Of a DNA stretch of 12,611 nt, positions 5,571 to 11,085 are shown in pieces. A program made the position numbers and the translations under genes. The stretch is taken from positions 1 to 12,611 of the forward strand of contig DHSB01000037.1 in assembly GCA_002408385.1 (NCBI GenBank), read 5' to 3'. The notes under the pieces are model-generated. The model worked only from the letters and a program-made list of their open reading frames with translations, searched no databases and was not told the origin of the DNA. This DNA comes from Myxococcales bacterium UBA5297. GTDB lineage: Bacteria > Myxococcota > Myxococcia > Myxococcales > UBA5297. How positions within the stretch are numbered: position 1 is the first letter of the stretch; each line of letters begins with the position of its first letter.

Positions 5571-5597
5571 GGCCGGCGAGCAAAGCAAGCGCCGGCC
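5571..5597 (+). terminator. Perfect stem-loop after the alkyltransferase pseudogene
   Basis: GGCCGGCG (5571-5578) pairs perfectly with CGCCGGCC (5590-5597) around the 11-nt loop AGCAAAGCAAG. It lies where the pseudogene loses homology to the intact copy. No U-run. It may be a relic terminator or a member of a hairpin family also seen at 533-559 and 2584-2608. Confidence 0.5.
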
Positions 5598-5736
5598 GGA
5601 GCCTCTGCCAAAGCTCTGCGGCGCGGAAGCTCCCTCGGCCGCAGTCGCCGGGCCTTCAAGCGGGTAAATCACCGGACAGACAACGCTCGAGCGATAGGCC
5701 ACGATGCCGAGCGCAGGGGAGCCAGAGGACGCGCCA

Positions 5737-6363
5737 GTGAAAGTCTTCATCGTCGACGACCATCCGGTGATGCGGCAGGGGATAGCGCAGTTGTTGTCGC
5801 GGGCCGGGATGGAGACGGTCGGGGACGCGGCGACCGTCGCCGAGGCGCTGGCCGGCGTGGCGCGGACCGCGCCCGACCTCGTCCTGGTCGACTTGACACT
5901 CGGGGACGAGAGCGGCCTGACGCTGCTCGAAGGGCTCGTCGAGGCGGGAGGCAAGAATCGACGGCTGGTCTACTCGATGAACGAGGACGCGCTGAGCGTG
6001 GAGCGGGCGCTGGCGGCCGGCGCCGACGGGTACGTGACCAAGGGAGAGGTCTGGGAGGCGCTCGTCGTCGCGGCCCAGACGGTCGCCAAAGGCAAGCGCT
6101 ACCTGAGCTCGCGCGCTTGCCGCGCGCTCGATCACGCGCTCTGTTCCGGGCAAGCGGTCCCCGCCGAATTGAGCGCCCGGGAGCGAGAGGTCTTCGCGCT
6201 TCTGGGCGCGGGCTACGCCACCGCCGAGATCGGCGAGCGCCTGTCGGTCAGCCCTCGCACGGTCGAGTCCTACTACTCCCGGCTGCTCGGAAAGCTGCGC
6301 CTGGCCGGGATGCGCGAATTGCGCCGCGCGGCGATCGCCGCTAATCGACGCGGCCCGGCCTGA
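5737..6363 (+). CDS. NarL/FixJ-family two-component response regulator
   Basis: A 208-aa transcription regulator. Residues 1-~120 form a receiver domain: VKVFIVDDHPVMRQGIAQLL carries the acidic pair, VLVDLTLGDESG holds the phospho-acceptor Asp (~D52), and GYVTKGE holds the conserved Lys. Residues ~140-208 form a LuxR-type HTH: LSAREREVFALLGAGYATAE then IGERLSVSPRTVESYYSRLL. It should bind DNA after phosphorylation by a histidine kinase, but no kinase gene is adjacent, so it is an orphan within this window. I chose GTG 5737 because AGAGGA (5724-5729) lies 7 nt before it and the domain begins immediately; ATG 5704, 11 codons upstream, is an alternative with a weaker AGG. The usual Thr/Ser switch residue is probably the Ser of LVYSMNED. 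The target genes cannot be told from the sequence. Confidence 0.9.
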   Translation: MKVFIVDDHPVMRQGIAQLLSRAGMETVGDAATVAEALAGVARTAPDLVLVDLTLGDESGLTLLEGLVEAGGKNRRLVYSMNEDALSVERALAAGADGYVTKGEVWEALVVAAQTVAKGKRYLSSRACRALDHALCSGQAVPAELSAREREVFALLGAGYATAEIGERLSVSPRTVESYYSRLLGKLRLAGMRELRRAAIAANRRGPA

Positions 6364-6370
6364 GCCGGGC
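6353..6370 (+). terminator. Hairpin enclosing the response-regulator stop codon
   Basis: GCCCGGC (6353-6359) pairs perfectly with GCCGGGC (6364-6370), and the 4-nt loop CTGA contains the TGA stop (6361-6363). A 7-bp all-GC stem with a tetraloop is stable enough to act in termination or as a 3'-end block, but it would be occupied by terminating ribosomes. No U-run. Confidence 0.4.
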
Positions 6371-6391
6371 GTAGGCCGAGCTTGCTTCGCC

Positions 6392-6592
6392 GGGAGCTAC
6401 GCTCAGGGTGAACGGGCTGGGGCTCGGGTGAAATCGAGAGGCCCTTCGACACCGCTCCCGCCGCTTTCGCGAGGGGAGCTACGCTCAGGGTGAACGGGTG
6501 GCGCGCCTCCGATTTTCCTGAGCGAAGTCGAGCGGCTCTTCGACTCCGCCTCCCGTCGCTTGCGCGCCGGGAGCTACGCTCAGGGCGAGCGG
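6392..6592. repeat. Three copies of a dispersed intergenic repeat (GCTACGCTCAGGGTGAACGG type)
   Basis: A 24-bp core beginning GGGAGCTACGCTCAGGG occurs at 6392-6415, 6474-6497 and 6569-6592; the first two are identical over the core and the third has CGAGCGG for TGAACGG. Copies 2 and 3 are preceded by a related arm, CTTCGAC(A/T)CCGC...CGCTT..CGCG, making units of about 55 bp. A partly inverted arm, CCTGAGCGAAGTCGAG (6518-6533), lies between copies 2 and 3, so the RNA could fold into hairpins. The word CGCTCAGGGTGAACGG together with CCTGAGCGAAGTCGA is widespread in intergenic DNA of many bacteria, a REP-like dispersed element. It sits between the ends of convergent genes. Confidence 0.8.
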
Positions 6593-6657
6593 AAGCGCAC
6601 GGAGCCGAAGAGGGATTTCTCGACGGAGTCTTCACCCCTCGACCGCCTGTGCCGGGC

Positions 6658-7698
6658 TCAGAGCAGCGCTTCGCGCGCGCTCCGCTCGAGCTCTTCGCGC
6701 TGCGCCTCGACGCTCTCGAACAGCGAGAGCTGACCGCGGGCGCGCAGCAGGTTGTGCTCGCCGCGGGTCGCGAAGCGGCTCGAGTCCCAGCCGAAGTAGC
6801 GCTCCTCGAGCGAGTCGGCGAGGAAGCGCGCCGACAGCTCGAGGCAGAGGGTGGCCAGGCCGTCGACGACGGCGAGCGCCTCCTCGCGCGAGAGAAGATC
6901 CACCGACTTGGCGACCGCGCCATAGCCCTCGAGCGCAGCGGCGAAGATCTGCCGATCGATAGAAGCCTCGGCGACGTCCTCGCCGCGCGGATTGCACCAC
7001 GAGCGCAGCGCGTCGCCCACCTCGAACGCCCAGACCATCCGGCCGAGCGTGTCGAGGTCGACGAGGCAGCTCGCCTCCTCGCCCCGGAAGAGCAGGTTGG
7101 AGATCTTCAAGTCGCCGTGGGCGTGGCGCTTCGGCAGGTCGGAGAGCACGGGCAGGCGGCCCGCGGCCGCGAGCAGGCGCTCGGCGAGCGGCTCGATCTC
7201 CGAGAGCAGGCGGTGGTCGCGGTGCGCCTCGAGCGCGGCGCGCAGGGTGGCGAGGTGGCGCGGGGTGTCGTGGACCCCGGCGCGCACGTGGCGGTACTCG
7301 TATTCGAGGTCGGCGAGCGCAGCGTGGAACCGGGCGACGAGCTGCCCGGCCTGGCGGGCGATGGCCGGCGAGGCGACGCGATCGAAAGCCTGCCCCTCGA
7401 CGAAGCTGAGCGCGCGCCAGGGCCTGCCCTGCTCGCCCTGGACCCAGAGCGCGCCGTCGTCGGTGCGCAGCGGGCGCGGCGTGGTCAGCCCCTTGCGAAG
7501 CAGGTGGGCGGTCACCGCGTCGATGTCCTCGTTGACCGAGCCGGCAAAGACCGGGTGCAGCCGCTGGACGACCGCGCGCGCGGTGTGCCCCTCGACGAGG
7601 AAGGTGCTGTTGATCAGCCCGGTCCCGAACGGCCGGTGCGGCCGGCCGGCAAGATCGCGGTAGCGGGAGAGGACCGAGGCGGGGATCGCAGCTTCCAT
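6658..7698 (-). CDS. APH-family small-molecule kinase, N-acetylhexosamine/choline kinase-like
   Basis: A 346-aa phosphotransferase of the aminoglycoside phosphotransferase/choline kinase fold. The N-lobe has GTGLINSTFLVEG (residues ~25-37) and a likely ATP-contact strand ARAVVQRLHPVFAGSVNEDI (residues 40-59). The catalytic loop is HGDLKISNLLF (His194, Asp196, Asn201) and the metal-binding segment is LVDLDTLGR (Asp214/Asp216). Pairing QRLHPVF with HGDLKISN and DLDT is most like N-acetylhexosamine 1-kinase (NahK)-type enzymes, so a sugar or amino-sugar substrate is more likely than an antibiotic; this is inference. The start ATG 7698 fits the family N-terminus; I see no strong Shine-Dalgarno before it. 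Length is normal for the family. It is transcribed alone, 330 bp downstream of the Cys-rich lipoprotein gene, and ends facing the response regulator across the 6392-6592 repeats. Confidence 0.85.
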   Translation of the reverse strand: MEAAIPASVLSRYRDLAGRPHRPFGTGLINSTFLVEGHTARAVVQRLHPVFAGSVNEDIDAVTAHLLRKGLTTPRPLRTDDGALWVQGEQGRPWRALSFVEGQAFDRVASPAIARQAGQLVARFHAALADLEYEYRHVRAGVHDTPRHLATLRAALEAHRDHRLLSEIEPLAERLLAAAGRLPVLSDLPKRHAHGDLKISNLLFRGEEASCLVDLDTLGRMVWAFEVGDALRSWCNPRGEDVAEASIDRQIFAAALEGYGAVAKSVDLLSREEALAVVDGLATLCLELSARFLADSLEERYFGWDSSRFATRGEHNLLRARGQLSLFESVEAQREELERSAREALL

Positions 7699-8028
7699 GG
7701 CGCGGCAGAATGCCGGTCTGCACCGCCCGAGGCAACCGCCTGCGCAGCGCTCGGCGCCCCGGGCAGAAGGCCGCGGACCGAGGCCCCGGTCGCGGCAGGG
7801 GCTCGAGGTGACGGGGCGCGCTCGAAGCCCTCGAGCGAGAAACGCCCCGCGTGCACCGGCATCCGAACCGGAGCACGCGGGAGCATGACGAGCGGCAAGC
7901 GCGCCTGCCGATTGCGCGAAAGCAGCTCTCCGACCCTGGCAAGAGCGTAGGCGGACAGGCTCCTTACGGCCTCCTAGCAAGCCCGCCGGCTCCGACCCTT
8001 CACCGTCGACCCTCGCCCCTCGGCGCCG
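7699..8028. other. 330-bp spacer between kinase and lipoprotein genes
   Basis: No supported gene. It should hold the kinase promoter (minus strand) and the end of the lipoprotein transcript. The part next to 8028 is a purine-rich heptamer run on the minus strand. AGGC (7963-7966) and GCCT (7975-7978) could form only a weak hairpin. Confidence 0.4.
7990..8028 (-). repeat. Degenerate purine-rich heptamers after a stop codon
   Basis: Directly after the TAG (8031-8029) the minus strand reads CGGCGCCGAGGGGC then GAGGGTC, GACGGTG, AAGGGTC. These are imperfect 7-bp units of the same flavour as those after the stops at 629 and 11086; after TAG both this gene and the 629 gene continue CGG. Confidence 0.4.
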
Positions 8029-8736
8029 CTACCACGGGCATCTGCCGGTGTCGCCACACTGCTCGCACCGGTCGGCGTTCTTGGTATCGCCGGGCACGCA
8101 GGCGCCGCCGGCGTGGTACCCGACCCGGACCTCGGAGAGCGTCTCCTCGAACACGATGCAGACCACTGCCTCGCGCATCTCCCCGGCGCGGTTGCGGTCA
8201 GCGCCTGTCAGGTTGAACGAGTAGTCGCGAACGACCTCGCCGCAGCAGCCGACGCCATCCTGCAGCTTCTCGGTGACCTCCTCGAACCCGCCGGTGAACG
8301 GCGTCGCCGCGAAGACGCGAAAATCGCCGACCTCGCAGTCGACGAAATCGATGAAGACCTTGCTGATGTTCTTCTCGTCTTCGAGGTGGAAGCAGGTCGG
8401 CCGCTTGCACGGATCTCTGTGGCAGCCGAATCCATCTTCGCCATCGTCGCCAGGCGTCACAGGCTTGAGATCCTTGAGAGCGGGCCTGGCGAAATCGACC
8501 GTGGGCAGTCGCGGCTCGAGGCGGCGCCCCGGGACGAGGGGAGCCGGCTCTTCGAGCTCATTCGGATCGTCCAGCTCGTCGGGATCGTCGAGGTCGTCAG
8601 GGGCGAGGAGCCCGCCGGGCTTTTCGCTGTCGATGGCCGGGCCTGGTTTCTCGAGCTCGCCCGCCTCCTCCATACCCTTGATTCCGCCGCCGCACCCGAC
8701 TGCCATCGCTGCCAGTAACACCAACGCTCTTCGCAT
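8029..8736 (-). CDS. Cys-rich lipoprotein with acidic linker, unknown function
   Basis: A 235-aa protein starting MRRALVLLAAMAVGC, a short lipoprotein signal peptide with lipobox AVGC (Cys15), followed by GGG. The ATG at 8736-8734 is preceded on the minus strand by GGGGGGA (about 5-nt spacing). Residues ~20-75 are low-complexity and acidic (PDDLDDPDELDDPNELEEPA), a likely extended stalk. The rest is a compact domain with about a dozen cysteines: GCHRDPCKRPTC, VDCEVG, GVGCCGE, VVCIVF, ACVPG, and a closing DRCEQCGDTGRCPW. The SKVFIDFVDCEVGDFRVFAA and YSFNLTGADRN stretches look like beta-strands. No family recognised. It should sit on the outer membrane or periplasmic face with disulfide-bonded structure. 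It has its own upstream gap and is not in an operon. Confidence 0.85.
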   Translation of the reverse strand: MRRALVLLAAMAVGCGGGIKGMEEAGELEKPGPAIDSEKPGGLLAPDDLDDPDELDDPNELEEPAPLVPGRRLEPRLPTVDFARPALKDLKPVTPGDDGEDGFGCHRDPCKRPTCFHLEDEKNISKVFIDFVDCEVGDFRVFAATPFTGGFEEVTEKLQDGVGCCGEVVRDYSFNLTGADRNRAGEMREAVVCIVFEETLSEVRVGYHAGGACVPGDTKNADRCEQCGDTGRCPW

Positions 8737-8992
8737 GTCGTTCCCCCCCGGGAGCACCCTGCTCGACCGATCAAGCCCTCGGTCTACCGAAAGCTGCTGC
8801 CGGATGCCTGCCGGGCGACCCCCTCAAGTTGCGGTGAACCGCGCGGGCTGTAATGCGCGTGGCCGGCCAAGGGGTCGGCCGTTGGGAGGGCGAGCGGGCA
8901 AGCGCTGGCCAACGCAGAAACGGCCGAGAGGCGTCGGGAAATCCCGTCGCGAAATCTCCTCGGATTCGGCCCGTCGGTCGCAGTTTGGCAGG

Positions 8993-9110
8993 GACGCATA
9001 GCAACGCGCCCGTCGACGAATTGGCCAGAGCCACGGCCGATTCGAGGGTTCCCGGCGGCCGGCACGAAGGCGCACGAAGGCCCGGCCCTCCGAAATCGTG
9101 CTGCCGCGCC
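8993..9110 (-). repeat. Dispersed intergenic repeat, copy A
   Basis: Read on the minus strand, the core GCGCGGCAGCACGATTTCGG ... GCCTTCGTGC...CCGGCCGCCGGGAAC matches copy B at 10931-10983 on the plus strand, apart from a ~10-bp internal duplication here (GCACGAAGGC twice, 9063-9080). The far end, CGCATAGCAACGCGCCCG (plus strand, from 8996), also has a counterpart beyond copy B (around 11020-11040), so the element is about 120 bp. Confidence 0.7.
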
Positions 9111-9118
9111 AAGGCGAC

Positions 9119-9136
9119 CGAGCGGTCCTTCGCTCG
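9119..9136 (-). terminator. Stem-loop after the helicase gene
   Basis: CGAGCG (9119-9124) pairs with CGCTCG (9131-9136), loop of 6 nt, about 20 nt beyond the helicase stop on the minus strand. Short, GC-only stem without U-run. Confidence 0.4.
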
Positions 9137-9156
9137 ATTGCAGAGCGTCCCGGAGG

Positions 9157-10533
9157 TCAGCCCCGTCGCGTGCGCCGACTCGTCGCCTTCCGGCCCGAGC
9201 CCTTCCTGGTCGTGCGACTCGACGCCGCCCCTCGCGGGCGCTGCGAACCGCCTCGCTTGTCGGCCCGCTTGTCGCCTCGTCCGGAGCCTCCCCGGGGCCC
9301 GGCGCCGCCAGGGCCTGCCGCGGGGCCTGAGCGCTCGGGCTGCTCCTCGCCCGGACGACTGGGAAGCCGGCGGAACTCGAGATCGCGCTGTTCGCGCGTC
9401 TTGAGCGAGCGGGTCACCACGCGCCCGCGGCGCACCTCGACGCCTTCGAAGGGAAGGGCCTGCTGCAGCTTCGCGAAGCGGCCGTGCTGTTGCTCGATGA
9501 GCAGGCTGAGCACCGTCCCCGGCCGTCCCGCGCGCCCGGTGCGTCCGGCGCGGTGGAGATACGCGGGCATCCCGTCGGGCAGCGAGTAGTTGACCACCAG
9601 GTCCACGCCCGGCAGGTCGAGCCCGCGGGCGGCCAGGTCGCTGGCGACGAGGATGGGCAGCTCGCCGCTGCGGAAGCGCTCCATGAGCTGGCGCCGCTTG
9701 AGGGGCGACAGCTCGCCGTGGAGCCGCTCGGCCTCGAGCCCGAGGTCGGCGAGCGCCTGCTGCAGCCCCTCGACCTCGTGGCGCGTGCCGCAGAAGACGA
9801 GCGTCTGGTAAGGGCGCTCGGCTTCGAGAAAGGCCCGAAGGTCGGCGACCCGCGCGTCGACGTGAGTGCGCAGCACCCGGTGCGACAGCTCGGCCGGCAG
9901 CTCGCGCGCCGCGCTCAGCCGCAGCCGCCTGGGCTTGCGCATGAACTTCTCGGCGACCTGCTCGACCTCGTGGGGCACCGTCGCCGAGAAGAGCATCGTC
10001 TGGCGGTCGGCGGGCATGCGCTCGAGGAGCGCGGCGAGGTTGCGCGAGAAGCCGCCGCGCAGCAGCTCATCGACCTCGTCGAGGACCAGGGCCCGCAGCT
10101 TGCCCAGCCGCAGGATGTCGCGCTCGACCAGCTCCTCGATGCGCCCCATGGTCCCGACGGCGATCGCCGCCCCCGCCTCGAGCTCGGCCTTCTGGCGGTC
10201 CATCCCGCCGCGGCCGGTGAGCAGGACGATGCGCCGCTCGAGCGCGCCGCGGGTGCGCACGAGCGCCGCGTGGATCTGCTCGGCGAGCTCGCGGGTGGGC
10301 GCTATCACCAGGGCCTCGGGCAGCGCGCTTTGCCGCGGCTCGGCGTGGAGCAGCGGGAGGCCGTAGGCGAGCGTCTTGCCCGAGCCGGTCTTGGCCTCGA
10401 CGACGAGGTCGAGGCCGAGCATGGCCACCGGCACGACGAGCTCCTGGATGGCCATCGCGTCGCGAAACCCCTGCTTGCGGCAGGCCGCGACGAGCTCCGG
10501 GCGCAGCTTCAACGATTCGATACGAGTCGGCAC
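9157..10533 (-). CDS. DEAD-box-family ATP-dependent RNA helicase (DEVD variant)
   Basis: A 458-aa RNA-remodelling ATPase. Motifs in order: Q-motif region GFRDAMAIQ (22-30), Walker A AKTGSGKT (47-54), PTRELAEQ (79-86), GG (109-110), TMGR in place of the usual TPGR (128-131), Walker B DEVD in place of DEAD (152-155), SAT (183-185), LVFCGTR (245-251), ASDLAARGLD (297-306) and HRAGRTGRAG (327-336). Residues ~391-458 form a Gly/Arg/Lys/Ser-rich disordered tail, typical of RNA-binding extensions in RhlE/CsdA-like helicases. I chose GTG 10533 because GGGAG lies 8 nt upstream and the catalytic core starts right after; the open frame extends upstream to 10791 but looks non-coding. Family roles are ribosome biogenesis, mRNA decay or cold adaptation. 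A hairpin in the leader (10572-10602) may regulate it. Confidence 0.93.
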   Translation of the reverse strand: MPTRIESLKLRPELVAACRKQGFRDAMAIQELVVPVAMLGLDLVVEAKTGSGKTLAYGLPLLHAEPRQSALPEALVIAPTRELAEQIHAALVRTRGALERRIVLLTGRGGMDRQKAELEAGAAIAVGTMGRIEELVERDILRLGKLRALVLDEVDELLRGGFSRNLAALLERMPADRQTMLFSATVPHEVEQVAEKFMRKPRRLRLSAARELPAELSHRVLRTHVDARVADLRAFLEAERPYQTLVFCGTRHEVEGLQQALADLGLEAERLHGELSPLKRRQLMERFRSGELPILVASDLAARGLDLPGVDLVVNYSLPDGMPAYLHRAGRTGRAGRPGTVLSLLIEQQHGRFAKLQQALPFEGVEVRRGRVVTRSLKTREQRDLEFRRLPSRPGEEQPERSGPAAGPGGAGPRGGSGRGDKRADKRGGSQRPRGAASSRTTRKGSGRKATSRRTRRG

Positions 10534-10571
10534 GCGGTGTACTCCCGAGGAGAGAGGCTTGGTGAATACAA

Positions 10572-10602
10572 CGGAACGGGGGCCGAGTGGCGAAACGTTC
10601 CG
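10572..10602 (-). promoter_or_regulatory. Inverted repeat in the helicase leader
   Basis: CGGAACG (10572-10578) is complementary to CGTTCCG (10596-10602), spaced by 17 nt, and lies 39-69 nt upstream of the helicase GTG. It could be a repressor site or, if within the mRNA, a leader hairpin; structured leaders are known for cold-inducible DEAD-box genes. Which applies cannot be told here. Confidence 0.3.
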
Positions 10603-10633
10603 AGTCGGGAGTTGGGAGCTCTCGAGTTGCGAG
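10599..10633 (+). repeat. GAGTYGG heptamer run
   Basis: Plus strand: GAGTCGG, GAGTTGG, GAGCTCT, CGAGTTG, GAG-type units. Same heptamer family as the run at 11052-11085 but in the opposite orientation. Confidence 0.45.
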
Positions 10634-10795
10634 CGCGGGCGGCGTTTGTGGTTCGAGCCGGCGCGCCGATGGCTAGACAACGAGGGTTGGCAGGGGCGCA
10701 TCGCACAGCGCCCGGCCGGAGGTCTCGCCCTCCTCAGACCTCGGCGCGACCAGCGGGCGAGCGGATGATCGGTTCGAGAATCGCCGGGCAAGACT

Positions 10796-10840
10796 GGCGC
10801 GGCGCGATTCCGGGGAGCCGGGCCTTCATGTCGACCAAGG
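10796..10840 (+). repeat. Dispersed intergenic repeat, copy C (partial)
   Basis: GGCGCGGC-GCGATTCCGG followed by GGAGCCGGGCCTTCATGTCG aligns with copy B 135 bp downstream (GGCGCGGCAGCACGATTCCG then GAAAGCCGGCCTTCGTGCCG). It lies in the 550-bp gene-free stretch 10534-11085. Confidence 0.55.
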
Positions 10841-10918
10841 CGCTATTCGGTTCCTGGACGGGCGCGGCGAGCGCTGCCCCACCCTCCCGCGGCCCGCTCG
10901 CTCGAGGTATCGCGAAAT

Positions 10919-11041
10919 CACCGTCAGCCTCGGCGCGGCAGCACGATTCCGGAAAGCCGGCCTTCGTGCCGGCCACCGGGAACGCCAGCACGAAGTCTGG
11001 CGCTCCGGCCTCGTCGGGCGCATTGCCATGCGGCGGGCGAA
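10919..11041 (+). repeat. Dispersed intergenic repeat, copy B
   Basis: Core 10931-10983 matches copy A (minus strand, 9110-9048) nearly base for base, apart from A's internal duplication; the outer end near 11020-11040 matches A's CGCATAGCAACGCGCCCG in reverse complement (with two changes). Copies A and B are inverted relative to each other and bracket the helicase gene. Confidence 0.7.
10949..10979 (-). terminator. Compound hairpin within repeat copy B
   Basis: CCGG-AAA-GCCGGC-CTTCGT-GCCGGC-CA-CCGG: an inner 6-bp stem (10956-10961 with 10968-10973) capped by CTTCGT and an outer CCGG/CCGG stem. It is about 110 nt downstream of the minus-strand gene ending at 11086 and could end its transcript. 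Confidence 0.4.
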
Positions 11042-11051
11042 CCCGCGCCGT

Positions 11052-11085
11052 CGACTCCCAACTCCCAACTCCCTACTCCCTACTC
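11052..11085 (-). repeat. GAGTAGG/GAGTTGG heptamer microsatellite after a stop codon
   Basis: Immediately after the TGA (11088-11086) the minus strand reads GAGTAGG, GAGTAGG, GAGTTGG, GAGTTGG, GAGTCGA: five 7-bp units. It is the cleanest of the three post-stop heptamer runs. Confidence 0.7.

Larger units (their letters stand above)
8737..9156. other. 420-bp spacer between helicase and Cys-rich lipoprotein genes
   Basis: No gene supported. It contains the lipoprotein upstream region with TCGGTAGACC on the minus strand (about 8781-8790), a TGGCCG/CGGCCG imperfect hairpin around 8860-8881, copy A of a dispersed repeat (8993-9110) and the helicase terminator hairpin (9119-9136). Confidence 0.4.

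Noticed and set aside
1912..5731. Shared CCAGAGGACG before ogt and before the response regulator
   Set aside because: It is only a 10-bp match centred on a purine-rich Shine-Dalgarno, expected by chance between two strong ribosome-binding sites.
6490..7950. A 486-codon plus-strand open frame
   Set aside because: Antisense to the APH-like kinase, which has HGDLKISN and DLD motifs; the plus product shows no family pattern.
8784..9112. Small minus-strand ORFs in the helicase/lipoprotein gap
   Set aside because: They coincide with the dispersed repeat. The same AMRPCQ-like translation appears at other intergenic positions (near 10690), which is what a non-coding repeat would give.
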